From positions 771,501 to 835,500 of the forward strand of contig NZ_CP150496.1 of the NCBI RefSeq assembly GCF_038019025.1: a DNA stretch of 64,000 nucleotides, written 5' to 3'. Below are positions 8,875 through 19,549 of the stretch, one piece after another; the first letter of the stretch is position 1; each line of letters opens with the position of its first letter. The notes under the pieces were generated by a model that saw nothing but the letters and a program-made list of their open reading frames with translations, ran no database searches and was not told where the DNA came from. Origin of the DNA: Polaribacter marinaquae (GTDB lineage Bacteria > Bacteroidota > Bacteroidia > Flavobacteriales > Flavobacteriaceae). The position numbers were made by a program, and so were the translations under genes.

Positions 8875-11776
8875 ATGAGGAATTTATTTACATTTTTTAT
8901 ATTAATCTTTGCTCTTAACTTTTACGCGCAAAAAGAAGCAAATTTTTGGTATTTTGGAGAAAATGCAGGTTTTAGATTTTAGTAGCGGAGAACCAAAAGC
9001 TCTCAACAATGGTAAATTAAGTACAGATGAAGGATGTTCATCAATTTCTAATTCAGACGGTGATTTATTATTTTATTCAGACGGAATAACTCTTTACAAC
9101 TCGAAACATGAAATAATGACTTTTTCTGATGGCAGACTAGCTACTTCTTTAGAAGGAAATCCTTCTAGTACGCAATCTGCTTTATTTGTGCCAAACCCAA
9201 CGAATAAAAACATTTATTATCTTTTTACAGTTGGTACTAATTTTGTTGGTAACACATCATATCCTGTTAATCCTGGTTTTAACTTTTACACCATAGACTT
9301 ATCTTTAAACGGTGGTTTAGGTGAAGTTACATCTGGCCCCGTTAGTTTAGATACAAACCCATATACTGGTGAAGACTTATCTTATTCTTGGTCAGAAAAA
9401 GTTACTGCAGTTCAAGGAAGCTGCGGTTCTATCTGGGCTTTATCAGTAGTAGAAAATCATTTTTTTGCCTATGAAATTACCAGTTCAGGTGTCAATATTA
9501 ATAATCCTGTAATTAGTCGCGTTTTTTACAACTTAACTGATAAAAGAGGTTACTTAAAAGTATCTCCAGATGGCTCTAAAATTGCAATGGCAGATTACAA
9601 TGAAGGATTTGGTTCATTTGGAGGTGGTAGCTTAGTACTTTTAGATTTTGATATTAATACAGGGGTAGTAAGCAGAAATATAAAAAGACTAACAGAACCA
9701 AATACTGAAGGAGCTCCTTATGGAGTAGAATTCTCTAAACAATCTAATAAGTTATATGTATCTACATTTAATTCACAAAACAACATTTACCAATTTGATT
9801 TGACAAAAACAGATGTAGCTGATACTAAGGTGTTAATTAGCTCTCAAACGGGTTATAGAAGTGGTTTACAATTAGGTCCTAACGGAAAAATTTATAATTC
9901 AATACCGGGAACCCCTTTTCTTGGTGTTATCGAAAATCCAGATGCCGATGCTAGTGATGTTATTTATATTAATGATGCTGTCGACCTAGGCACAGGTAGA
10001 ACTACCCAAGGCTTACCTCCTTTTATACAATCTTTTTTTAAACCTGTTGATATTGTAGATGTAAACGACCCTACTATTGTTTTAAGCAATAGTAAACAGA
10101 ATGTTTGTGCTGATCAAAGTTTAAAATTAGAGCCAGAACTAGAAGAAGTTTCTTTAGGCACATACAAGTATCTTTGGACAAAAGAAGGAGATCCTTCAAT
10201 TATAATAACCACTAGAGGCTTAGAAATTACAAATACTAATTTAGGCTCTGGAAAATATAATTTAGAAATTAAATCTACAGATAGTTGTGGTAATGACAAA
10301 ACATACAATAGTTCTGTAGAAGTAGAATTTCAATCGATTCCTACAATAAACAACTCAATAATTTACACTCAATGTGATTATGACAATAATTCTTTAGACG
10401 GAAAAACATTTTTCAATTTAGAAACAAAAGAAATCGAATTATCAAATAACGCTACTGATGTATCTGTTGAGTTTTTTGAATTAGATGATACACCGATAAT
10501 TAATAAAGTTGGCTACGTTAATAAAGAAGCTGCAATAACAAGCTCACATGTTTTAAAAGTAAAAGTTACTAATAATACAACTGGTTGTTCTGTATTTGGT
10601 CAAATAGAATTAAAAGTTACACCAACAACTTCTGGCTTTAATCAACTTAAAAACATTTACAAAGCAGAAATAAACGCATCTACAGATTTAACAAATTATA
10701 GTGAAGGGTCTAACGATGCCGCTTTTAATTTAGATGAGAAAATCGATAAGGTAATTTCTAATTCATCTGGTGTTTTTAATAGAAGTGAATATCAATTTAA
10801 ATACTATTTAACTTCAGAAGATGCAGCAAAAGAAACTAACGAAATAACGGCACCTTACACTGCAAACAGATACGGAAATAACACAAAAATTTATTTAAGA
10901 ATTTCTAAAGGAAATTCATGTGAAGGTATTGCAGAATTTAGCTTGTTTGTTAACAAGCTTCCAGAACCGTTAAATGTAATTAACCCTAATATTATATGTT
11001 TAAATTTCCCAGACAATTCTCCTGTTTTAGAAACTAAAAGTATTGTTTCAGAAACTGGTAACTCTATAGATAGTTACAAATGGTATTTAAACTCTGTAGA
11101 AATTCCTAATGAAACAAATTCGTCTTTAACCATTAATAAAGGTGGCGATTACAAAGTAATAATTAATAGGTTTTATGAAAACGAACCAGGAAATGAAGAT
11201 AATATAGAAACTACTGGTTATAAAACATTTTCTGTTCTAGAATCTAGCATCGCAGAAAACATTTCAATAAAATACATTGATAATCAAGATGAAGGATTTA
11301 ACAATAGTATTACTATAAATGTAGAGGGTTTAGGTGATTATGAATACGCCTTAAATAACAACTCTTTAACCGAATTTAAAAAAGGTGATACTAATTTATC
11401 GTATACTTTTACCAATGTACCAACCGGTCTTAATAAAATTTACATTAGAGATAGAAATGAATGCGGAATTGTAAATACAAATGAAATTTCATTTATTTAT
11501 TTTCAGAGACATTTTACACCAAATGGAGATGGTGTTAATGATACTTGGAACATTTCTGGAATCGATAATAATTTTTATACTGATGTTGATTTACAAATAT
11601 TTGATAGATTTGGTAAAGTTCTTAAAATTATAGACTTAAAAACAGAAAATGGTTGGAACGGAACTTACAATGGTAAGCTTTTACCCACAAATGATTATTG
11701 GTACAACGCCGTTCTAAAAGATGTAAACGGAAATATTAGAAAACAAACTGGTCACTTTTCGTTATTAAGAAAATAA
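8875..11776 (+). pseudogene. T9SS type B cargo protein, 5' end disrupted by a one-base frameshift
   Basis: Large secreted protein, about 965 residues if repaired. From ATG 8875 a typical signal peptide is read (MRNLFTFFILIF then YAQ), followed by KEANFWYFGENAG, and the frame then hits TAG at 8980. The homologous continuation (LDFSSGEPKAL) is in the next frame, open from 8909 to 11776. Removing one T from the run at 8970-8973 restores one frame. The body has a beta-propeller-like N-terminal half and Ig/PKD-like C-terminal modules. It ends in the ~85-residue gliding-motility/T9SS type B sorting domain (FTPNGDGVNDTWNI ... YWYNAVLKD). Without repair no signal peptide is made, so no export. It may be a true mutation, a slippery tract or an assembly error. 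Confidence 0.85.
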
Positions 11777-11806
11777 ATTCTCATTTAGTATCCGTATTTT
11801 TACAAC

Positions 11807-13795
11807 ATGGATTTTAAATTAGTTTCAAACTTTTCTCCTACCGGAGATCAACCACAAGCAATAAAAGAATTATCAGAAAGTGTTAATGCTGGCGAGAAAT
11901 TTCAAACGCTATTAGGTGTAACAGGTTCTGGTAAAACATTTACAGTTGCAAATGTTGTAAAAGAGGTTAAAAAACCTACTTTGGTTTTGGCTCATAACAA
12001 AACTTTAGCAGCACAATTATACTCTGAGTTTAAACAATTTTTTCCTGACAATGCAGTAGAGTATTTTGTTTCTTACTATGATTATTATCAACCAGAAGCA
12101 TATATTCCGGTAACCGGAACTTATATAGAAAAAGATTTATCTATAAATGAAGATATCGAACGGTTAAGATTAAGCACCACTTCTTCCCTACTTTCTGGCA
12201 GAAGAGATGTTTTGGTAGTAGCGTCAGTATCTTGCTTATATGGTATTGGTAATCCAACGGAATTTAAAAAGAATGTTATTCCTATTCAAGTAGGTCAACA
12301 AATTTCTAGAACAAAATTTTTACATCAATTAGTACAAAGTTTATATTCTAGAACAGAACACGAAATAAAAAGCGGAACATTTAAAGTTAAAGGAGACGTT
12401 GTAACTATATATCCGTCTTACGGTGATAATGGATATAGAATTCATTTTTTTGGTGATGAAATCGAAGAAATAGAACTTTTCGATTTAGAAAGCAATTCAG
12501 TCATTAACTCTTTTGAAGAATTAAGTATTTATCCTGCAAACTTATTTGTTACTTCTCCGGATGTTTTACAAAATGCAATTCATCAGATTCAAGAAGACAT
12601 GATGAAACAGGTAGATTTTTTCAATGAAATTGGTAAACACTTAGAAGCTAAACGAATAAAAGAAAGAACAGAATTCGATTTAGAAATGATTCGAGAATTA
12701 GGATATTGTTCTGGAATTGAGAATTATTCGAGATATTTAGACGGACGAGAACCCGGTACAAGACCTTTCTGTCTTTTAGACTATTTTCCTAATGATTATT
12801 TAATGGTGATTGATGAAAGCCATGTTACCGTACCACAAACTCATGCAATGTATGGCGGAGATAGAAGTAGAAAAGAAAATTTAGTTGAATACGGGTTTAG
12901 ATTACCTGCCGCGATGGACAATAGACCTTTAAAATTTGAAGAATTTGAAGCTATTCAAAATCAAACAATATTTGTATCTGCAACACCTGCAGATTACGAA
13001 CTTCAAAAAACAGAAGGAGTTTTTGTTGAGCAAATTATTAGGCCAACCGGGTTATTGGATCCACCAATAGAAGTAAGACCAAGTTTAAATCAAATTGATG
13101 ATTTAATCGAAGAAATTCAAATAAGAGTTGAAAAAGATGAACGTACTTTGGTTACTACTCTTACCAAAAGAATGGCTGAAGAATTAACAAAATACCTAAC
13201 TAGAGTAAGTATTAGGTGTAGATATATTCATTCTGATGTTGATACTCTAGAACGTGTTGAAATAATGCAAGACCTGCGTAAAGGGTTATTTGATGTTCTT
13301 ATTGGCGTAAACTTATTAAGAGAAGGACTAGATTTACCAGAAGTTTCTTTAGTTGCTATTTTAGATGCAGATAAAGAAGGATTTTTAAGAAATGTAAAAT
13401 CGTTAACACAAACTGTTGGTAGAGCTGCAAGAAATGTAAATGGTTTAGCTATAATGTATGCTGATAAGGTTACTAAAAGTATGCAAAAAACTATTGATGA
13501 AACCAATAGAAGAAGAGAAAAACAAATAGCATACAATACCAAGAACAACATTACACCTACTCAAATAAATAAAAAAATAGACGATACTTTATCAAAATCT
13601 GCAGTATCAAGTTATCATTATGACAACGCAAAACAAGTTGCCGCAGAGCAAGATTTACAATATTTACCTAAAGAAGAAATAGAGAAAAGAATTCGAGATA
13701 AAAGAAAAGAAATGGAAGCTGCAGCTAAAAATTTAGATTTTATTGTTGCTGCAAAATTACGTGATGAAATTGCAGTTTTAAAGGAGAAAATTTAA
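11807..13795 (+). CDS. uvrB: Excinuclease ABC subunit B
   Basis: 662 residues, normal UvrB length. UvrB is the damage-verifying helicase of nucleotide excision repair, loaded by UvrA and cut-activating with UvrC. Visible are Walker A GVTGSGKTFT, the beta-hairpin that clamps DNA (YYDYYQPEAYIP, about residues 92-103), the DESHV helicase motif, motif VI QTVGRAARN, and the C-terminal UVR domain for UvrC contact (about 620-660). It lies 30 bases after the T9SS gene but has no functional link with it. Confidence 0.98.
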   Translation: MDFKLVSNFSPTGDQPQAIKELSESVNAGEKFQTLLGVTGSGKTFTVANVVKEVKKPTLVLAHNKTLAAQLYSEFKQFFPDNAVEYFVSYYDYYQPEAYIPVTGTYIEKDLSINEDIERLRLSTTSSLLSGRRDVLVVASVSCLYGIGNPTEFKKNVIPIQVGQQISRTKFLHQLVQSLYSRTEHEIKSGTFKVKGDVVTIYPSYGDNGYRIHFFGDEIEEIELFDLESNSVINSFEELSIYPANLFVTSPDVLQNAIHQIQEDMMKQVDFFNEIGKHLEAKRIKERTEFDLEMIRELGYCSGIENYSRYLDGREPGTRPFCLLDYFPNDYLMVIDESHVTVPQTHAMYGGDRSRKENLVEYGFRLPAAMDNRPLKFEEFEAIQNQTIFVSATPADYELQKTEGVFVEQIIRPTGLLDPPIEVRPSLNQIDDLIEEIQIRVEKDERTLVTTLTKRMAEELTKYLTRVSIRCRYIHSDVDTLERVEIMQDLRKGLFDVLIGVNLLREGLDLPEVSLVAILDADKEGFLRNVKSLTQTVGRAARNVNGLAIMYADKVTKSMQKTIDETNRRREKQIAYNTKNNITPTQINKKIDDTLSKSAVSSYHYDNAKQVAAEQDLQYLPKEEIEKRIRDKRKEMEAAAKNLDFIVAAKLRDEIAVLKEKI

Positions 13796-13836
13796 TTCAT
13801 TAAAACTTTACTAATAAAATACTTTTCAACATCATA

Positions 13837-13875
13837 AAAATAACCCAAAGTTTTTTTTAAACCTTGGGTTATTTT
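13837..13875. terminator. Bidirectional terminator between uvrB and the convergent lipoprotein gene
   Basis: A 12-bp stem (13837-13848 with 13864-13875) with a loop rich in T and A. It sits between the stop codons of two convergent genes. Confidence 0.75.
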
Positions 13876-13884
13876 AATTTTTAA

Positions 13885-14832
13885 TTAGTTTTTTATTAAA
13901 TCTAAATTTCTATTCCAACGAATATCTGCTGTTCCTCCTTTACACCTGTATCCACCAATTCGAATTCTTGTTTCTATTGGCTCTGCCTTTTTTTGAGTAT
14001 AAGTTCCGCTAGTTCTGGTATTCTGTGTTGAAATTTCGTGTGTTTTAGTAACTCCATTTATCGTATATCTTACACGCTGTCTTTTTAATCCATTACTTGT
14101 ATAAAATTCAGTTTTTATATCTACATTAAAATTTGTGTTACGTTTTACTGTAGTAATGTAAACCATCCTTCTACCATCTGCACCAGAACCGCCCCTCTTT
14201 TTAACTAGTTCTGCATAAATTTTAAAGTCTTTTACTTTTCCGTTTTGTAAAATTACACTTCCTTTTCCTGAATTATTTCTTTTTGGTTTTGCTATAAATA
14301 AGACAATAGCAGGATCTTGAGATTCATTACCGTAAGGATTAGTATGTTTACCTTTTACTTGTGCAAAATACGTTCCGTCACCATCTTTTACATCGTTATC
14401 ACTTATATTATCTGTAACACTACCTGCGCTATTAATCCTAACCGTACCTTTAACTTGTAAGAATTTTCCATTAGAAAAGTTCTGTTTACTTGAACTGCGC
14501 TCCATTCTAACCTGCAAGGTACCAGGATTATCATTATCAGATGCTTTTAACTTGTAAACTCCAAAATTATTATATTGATAATAATCATAAGAACAACTTC
14601 TATCGTCAATTTGTGTATTAATATCATCATTATAATCAGTGCCAGAAATTGCATCGATAGGCATGTAGTTGTTGGTATCACAAGTACCTTTCGCTAAAAC
14701 CTCTATATTTTTTTTTGTTGAAGAAACATTTTCTTCTAATAACAAGAAACTATTTTCTTGTTCGCAAGCAACTAAAGCTCCTAAAGTAGCACAAAAAGTT
14801 AGTGCTTTGATTTTTGTGTAATAATTTTTCAT
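13885..14832 (-). CDS. Secreted lipoprotein, beta-rich, possibly polysaccharide-lyase-like
   Basis: 315 residues; the signal peptide ends in a lipobox (ALVAC, lipid-attached Cys23). Four further cysteines lie in the mature part. From about residue 85 the sequence is beta-rich with paired segments (KFLQVKGTVRI, DPAIVLFIAKPK, RMVYITTVKR, RIRIGGYRCKGG), resembling the jelly-roll of some alginate/ulvan lyases and related glycan-binding lipoproteins. I cannot identify catalytic residues, so the enzyme idea is weak. Flanked by terminators and likely monocistronic. Confidence 0.6.
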   Translation of the reverse strand: MKNYYTKIKALTFCATLGALVACEQENSFLLLEENVSSTKKNIEVLAKGTCDTNNYMPIDAISGTDYNDDINTQIDDRSCSYDYYQYNNFGVYKLKASDNDNPGTLQVRMERSSSKQNFSNGKFLQVKGTVRINSAGSVTDNISDNDVKDGDGTYFAQVKGKHTNPYGNESQDPAIVLFIAKPKRNNSGKGSVILQNGKVKDFKIYAELVKKRGGSGADGRRMVYITTVKRNTNFNVDIKTEFYTSNGLKRQRVRYTINGVTKTHEISTQNTRTSGTYTQKKAEPIETRIRIGGYRCKGGTADIRWNRNLDLIKN

Positions 14833-14985
14833 TCTAGGGTAAATTTTATATTATTTTATCTAAAAATAAAATTAAAATATACTACTCCTATCCTGTACTC
14901 TCTGATGTGATACTAAATTAACTATCAAAACAATTACAATGCTATATAAATTCGTATTTTTAAAAAAATTAATAAATCTTTAAAA

Positions 14986-15450
14986 TTACTCAACACTTCT
15001 TCTTAACCTTAAAATACTATCAATTAATTTACCTGCTTTTCGTTTATAAATAGAATCGTCTTTTTGGGTGAATTTATTTTTAGCAACTCTATTAACTCTT
15101 GCATTATTTAAATACTTCAATTGTTTTTGGAGCTTAGAAACAATTTGCTCTACATTTAAAATTATTTCAGATTCTTCTCCTAACTTATTTAAACTTTTAT
15201 TAAGCTTACTCAATTGTAAATTATATTTTTTCTCTTGAGAATTAGACCACTTTTTTAGTTCTTTTAGCTTATCTCTTTTTTTGCTTAAAGCATTAATTTT
15301 AGCTTTAATTTTTTTAATTAATACTGTATTATCCTGAAAAACTCTTGTAGAGTTAGAATGCCTCAAAAATAAATCATTGGCTTGTAATCGTGCTGTTTGT
15401 AAAAAAAACAGCAACATTACAATAGCAAAAAATCTTATTTTAAATGTCAT
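14986..15450 (-). CDS. Exported coiled-coil protein, function unknown
   Basis: 154 residues: a signal peptide (about 1-25, ending near LQAND), then an almost wholly helical, Lys-rich region (about 43-115) with heptad-like leucines, strongly suggesting a coiled coil. The C-terminus is basic with paired Arg. No recognised domain. It stands alone between the lipoprotein gene and sucC. Confidence 0.6.
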   Translation of the reverse strand: MTFKIRFFAIVMLLFFLQTARLQANDLFLRHSNSTRVFQDNTVLIKKIKAKINALSKKRDKLKELKKWSNSQEKKYNLQLSKLNKSLNKLGEESEIILNVEQIVSKLQKQLKYLNNARVNRVAKNKFTQKDDSIYKRKAGKLIDSILRLRRSVE

Positions 15451-15484
15451 AGTTTAAAAATACAATTTAAAATATGAAATAAAA

Positions 15485-15513
15485 AAAACGTCTCAATAAA
15501 ATTGAGACGTTTT
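15485..15513 (-). terminator. Terminator of sucC
   Basis: A perfect inverted repeat (15485-15497 with 15501-15513) whose minus-strand reading ends in a run of eight T's, 25 bases after the sucC stop. Confidence 0.85.
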
Positions 15514-15537
15514 AACTAAATATATTTTTTTTAAGAA

Positions 15538-16734
15538 TTAAGCTTCTAAAACTTCTTGAACCTTATCAGCTGCTTCTTGAAATTCTGTCGCAGAAATAAT
15601 TTCCATACCAGAATTGTCAATTAATTCTTTTGCTTCTTTAGCATTTGTACCTTGTAATCTACAAATAATTGGCACAGTAATTTTATCTCCCATATTTTTG
15701 TAAGCATCAACAACACCTTGTGCTACTCTGTCACAACGTACAATACCACCAAAAATATTTACTAAAATTGCTTTTACGTTTTCATCTTTTAAGATGATAC
15801 CAAATGCAGTTTCTACTCTTGCAGCATCTGCAGTACCACCAACATCTAAAAAGTTTGCAGGCTCACCTCCAGATTCTTTAATTAAATCCATAGTCCCCAT
15901 TGCTAAACCAGCTCCGTTTACCATACAACCAACGTTTCCGTCTAAATCTACATAATTTAAACCAGCAGCTTTCGCTTCTACTTCTATTGGATTTTCTTCT
16001 CTTAAATCACGCATTGCTGCATAATCTTTATGTCTATATAATGCATTTTCATCTAAAGAAACTTTAGCATCTACTGCCATAATTTTAGAATCAGATGTTT
16101 TTAATACAGGATTGATTTCAAACATAGAAGAATCTGATTTGATGTAAGCAGTATATAAAGCTGTAACAAATTTTGTCATTTCTTTAAATGCAACACCAGA
16201 TAATCCTAAATTAAAAGCAACTTTACGTGCTTGAAAAGGCATTAATCCTAATAATGGATCTACTTCTTCTGTAAAAATTAAGTGCGGAGTTTCTTCTGCA
16301 ACAGTTTCTATATCCATTCCACCTTCTGTAGAATACATAATCATGTTTTTACCTGTTGCTCTGTTTAATAAAACAGACATATAATATTCATCCGGCTCTT
16401 CATCACCTGGATAATATACATCTTCTGCAACCAAAACTTGGTTAACTAATTTACCTTCTGCAGACGTTTGAGGCGTAATTAACATCATTCCTAAAATATC
16501 ATCAGAAATACTTTTAACTTCGTCTAAGTTTTTTGCCAACTTAACACCACCACCTTTACCACGACCACCTGCGTGAACTTGTGCTTTAATTACGTGCCAA
16601 CCTGTACCTGTGTCTTCAGTTAGTTTTTTTGCAGCTGCTACTGCTTCTGCTGGAGTGTTTGCAACAATTCCTCTTTGAATTCTAACTCCAAAACTATTTA
16701 ATATTTCTTTACCTTGATATTCGTGTAAGTTCAT
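15538..16734 (-). CDS. sucC: ADP-forming succinate-CoA ligase subunit beta
   Basis: 398 residues, the standard SucC length. It starts MNLHEYQGKEIL, has the ATP-grasp fold with KAQVHAGGRGKGGG, EINPV (Mg/ATP site), the GCMVNGAGLAMGTMD segment, and the C-terminal ligase domain with NIFGGIVRCDRVA. With SucD it makes ATP and succinate from succinyl-CoA in the TCA cycle. sucD is not adjacent, as is common in Bacteroidota. Confidence 0.97.
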   Translation of the reverse strand: MNLHEYQGKEILNSFGVRIQRGIVANTPAEAVAAAKKLTEDTGTGWHVIKAQVHAGGRGKGGGVKLAKNLDEVKSISDDILGMMLITPQTSAEGKLVNQVLVAEDVYYPGDEEPDEYYMSVLLNRATGKNMIMYSTEGGMDIETVAEETPHLIFTEEVDPLLGLMPFQARKVAFNLGLSGVAFKEMTKFVTALYTAYIKSDSSMFEINPVLKTSDSKIMAVDAKVSLDENALYRHKDYAAMRDLREENPIEVEAKAAGLNYVDLDGNVGCMVNGAGLAMGTMDLIKESGGEPANFLDVGGTADAARVETAFGIILKDENVKAILVNIFGGIVRCDRVAQGVVDAYKNMGDKITVPIICRLQGTNAKEAKELIDNSGMEIISATEFQEAADKVQEVLEA

Positions 16735-16757
16735 TTTGTAAATGTTTTTAACAGAAA

Positions 16758-16765
16758 CAAAAATA
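16758..16765 (-). promoter_or_regulatory. sucC promoter: TAnnTTTG -7 with TTG -33
   Basis: Minus-strand TATTTTTG at 16765-16758, with a TTG at 16789-16787, a 21-base spacing that fits the Flavobacterium consensus. It lies 24 bases before the sucC ATG. Confidence 0.55.
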
Positions 16766-16961
16766 CAAATTCATTGGTTATAACTGCAATCTTTTAAATA
16801 AAAAATATCTATATATTTCTTTAAGATTTTTTTAACACCTCTTATTTGTAACACTTCTAAAAAAGTAAAGTCTTTACTATAATTAACACAATTTTATGAA
16901 CCGAGTCTCTAAAGGTTAGATACTTTCGCTTTGTATTTAAACGTAAATCAACCAAAATCAA

Positions 16962-19451
16962 ATGTTTAAAAGAATTTTATTAGTTAAATTAGTACTGTTT
17001 TCTGTCTTAATTTCACAAGCTCAAAACAACAAAAACAGAAAGACAGTTACTACACAAAGAGTTACAAAAGCTCCAAAAATAGACGGATTATTAAATGATG
17101 AAGCTTGGCAAAATGCCGAAATATTATCAGATTTTGTAATTTTTAGACCAGACAATGGTAAATTAGTTTCTTCTGAATACCAAACATTTGTAAAAGTAGC
17201 TTATGATGATGATGCCGTTTATATTTCTGCAAAATTATTAGATCCAGATCCAGAAAATATTCCGCAAGAGTTTGCGGTTAGAGATAATTTTAGTCAAGCA
17301 GATTTTTTCTTAGTTACTATAAACCCAAATGACGACGGTCAAAACCCATTTGAATTCATAGTTCAAGTTACCGGTAATCAAGGAGATGCAAAAGTTTCTA
17401 ACGGTAATGAAGATTTTAACTGGAGTGCCGTTTGGGAAAGCGCTACAAAAATAACAGACAAAGGCTGGAATGTAGAAATTAAACTACCATATAGGGCAAT
17501 TAGATTTGCAAATAGACCTGTACAATCTTGGGGTTTTAATTTTCATAGAAGGCTAGAAAAATTAAACGAACAACATACTTGGACACATATTGATAATTCT
17601 GTTGGAAGATGGACACAATATGACGGTTTAATAGAAGGTTTTAAAAATATTACTCCCCCAACTAGATTAAATTTGTATCCATACGCTTCTGCAACTTCAA
17701 TTAGTTTTGATGGAGAAACAGAGTATGATTACAGTGTTGGTATGGACCTAAAATATGGTTTAACAGACAATTTTACTTTAGATGCAACCTTAATTCCAGA
17801 TTTTAGTCAGGTTGGTTTCGATAATGTTGAATTAAATTTAGGTCCATTCGAACAACAATTCACAGAACAAAGACAATTTTTTACAGAAGGAACAGAACTT
17901 TTTAATAAAGGAAATTTATTTTACTCTAGAAGAGTTGGTGGTAGACCAATAGATCAATTTAATGTAGCATCAAACTTAATAAAAGAAGAAAATTTTGATG
18001 CAAATGGAAGACGAATTAACGAAGAAATAATAGATTATCCTGGTAAAGTTACCATGTTAAATGCGATTAAAATTTCTGGACGAACTAAAAGCGGATTAGG
18101 AATTGGTTTTTTTAATGCGATTACAGAAACTACAGAAGCAACAATAAAAACAACCACAGAACAAATGTCTGGCGGAACCACAACAAATACTGTAACCACC
18201 AGAAAAGAAACTACAAATCCGTTTTCGAATTACAACATCATGGTTCTAGACCAACAATTTAACCAAAACTCTACGGTTACTTTAATTAACACAAATGTTA
18301 CTAGAGATGGTCGGTTTAGAGATGCAAACGTTACCGCTTTAGATTGGCACATAGAAACCAAAGACAGCAAATACAATGCAGATGGATCTTTTAAAATGAG
18401 TAATATTTCTGATGATATAAACAACCCTAATACCGGTTATACTTTTGATAATAGCTTTGGATACAATTCCGGGCATTGGAACTGGGAAATTGGTTATAAT
18501 TTTGAAAACAAAGATTTTAATCCAAATGATTTAGGTATTTTATTTTCTAATGACCAGCAAGCCATTTATGGTAGCGCAGGTTGGAGAACTTTACAACCAA
18601 CCAAAAAATTTAACAATTATAGTTTTAACTTTTATAATCAGGTTAATTTTCAGCATTTTTCTGGCGCTTACACTGGTTACGAAGCTGGCTTTAACGCAAG
18701 TGCACAAACTAAAAAACGTTTTACGTTTGGTGGTAATCTAAACTACGGTTCTAAAAATCGAGATTATTTTGAGCCAAGACAAGGTACAACAAGCGGTATT
18801 TTCTTTCAAAGACCAGAAAGAATGAATGTAAATGGTTGGATTTCTACAAATTCTCAGAAAAAATTAGAACTTAATGCCAACGGATATTTTACAAATTTCA
18901 CAAATCATCCGCAGCAATCTTACGGCGTAAGTATTAGTCCGCGTTACCGTTTTACAAATCAATTTTCGCTTCAATATCGATTAAATTATAATAAAACTAA
19001 AAATGACCAAGGTTATGTAGACGAAGTAAATAACAACATTGTATTTGGGCAAAGAGATCGAAAAAGCTACACAAATACTATTTCTGGTAAATATAGTTTT
19101 AGCACAAATTCTTCTTTATCTTTAAGTTTTAGACATTATTGGAGTGATGTTGCATACAATAGTTTTTACAATTTAAATAGCGATGGAAGTTTGGCTGAAA
19201 ACAACAATTATACTACAAACGATTTAAATTTTAACAGCTGGAATTTAGATTTAAACTACTTCTGGCAATTTGCACCAGGAAGTCAACTAATAGTATTTTA
19301 CAGAAATTCTATCTTTGATTCGAATAATAATTCTGGCTTAAAATTCTTCAAAAACTTAGATAATTTATTCGATCAACCACAACAACACACATTATCTGTA
19401 AGGTTTGTATATTTTATCGACTATAATCGTATAAAAAATATTTTTAGCTAA
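16962..19451 (+). CDS. DUF5916 protein with N-terminal CBM9-like domain
   Basis: 829 residues: a signal peptide (cleaved after SQA, about residue 20), a carbohydrate-binding family 9-like sandwich (about 30-220; APKIDGLLNDEAWQNAE is the typical opening), then the long DUF5916 region. The latter has alternating aromatic/polar beta-strands and ends YFIDYNRIKNIFS, which suggests an outer-membrane beta barrel. The domain pair is widespread in Bacteroidota. Substrate unknown; a surface glycan or metabolite role is a guess. ATG 16962 is supported by the signal peptide. Confidence 0.88.
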   Translation: MFKRILLVKLVLFSVLISQAQNNKNRKTVTTQRVTKAPKIDGLLNDEAWQNAEILSDFVIFRPDNGKLVSSEYQTFVKVAYDDDAVYISAKLLDPDPENIPQEFAVRDNFSQADFFLVTINPNDDGQNPFEFIVQVTGNQGDAKVSNGNEDFNWSAVWESATKITDKGWNVEIKLPYRAIRFANRPVQSWGFNFHRRLEKLNEQHTWTHIDNSVGRWTQYDGLIEGFKNITPPTRLNLYPYASATSISFDGETEYDYSVGMDLKYGLTDNFTLDATLIPDFSQVGFDNVELNLGPFEQQFTEQRQFFTEGTELFNKGNLFYSRRVGGRPIDQFNVASNLIKEENFDANGRRINEEIIDYPGKVTMLNAIKISGRTKSGLGIGFFNAITETTEATIKTTTEQMSGGTTTNTVTTRKETTNPFSNYNIMVLDQQFNQNSTVTLINTNVTRDGRFRDANVTALDWHIETKDSKYNADGSFKMSNISDDINNPNTGYTFDNSFGYNSGHWNWEIGYNFENKDFNPNDLGILFSNDQQAIYGSAGWRTLQPTKKFNNYSFNFYNQVNFQHFSGAYTGYEAGFNASAQTKKRFTFGGNLNYGSKNRDYFEPRQGTTSGIFFQRPERMNVNGWISTNSQKKLELNANGYFTNFTNHPQQSYGVSISPRYRFTNQFSLQYRLNYNKTKNDQGYVDEVNNNIVFGQRDRKSYTNTISGKYSFSTNSSLSLSFRHYWSDVAYNSFYNLNSDGSLAENNNYTTNDLNFNSWNLDLNYFWQFAPGSQLIVFYRNSIFDSNNNSGLKFFKNLDNLFDQPQQHTLSVRFVYFIDYNRIKNIFS

Positions 19452-19483
19452 TTAGTTACAATATTATTTAAGATTTGAATTTG

Positions 19484-19520
19484 AAATCAGAAACACCCAT
19501 AAGTGTTTCTGATTTCTTTT
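19484..19520 (+). terminator. Terminator after the DUF5916 gene
   Basis: A 13-bp perfect stem (19484-19496 with 19503-19515), a 6-base loop, then a T-rich tail. Confidence 0.85.
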
Positions 19521-19549
19521 TTATACATTCGTTTTAAATTTGAAGAAAT

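Noticed and set aside
8909..11776. TTG at 8909 as the natural start of the T9SS cargo protein
   Set aside because: It gives a charged N-terminus (MLLTFTRKKK) with no signal peptide, while a proper signal peptide and homologous mature start lie upstream in the shifted frame.
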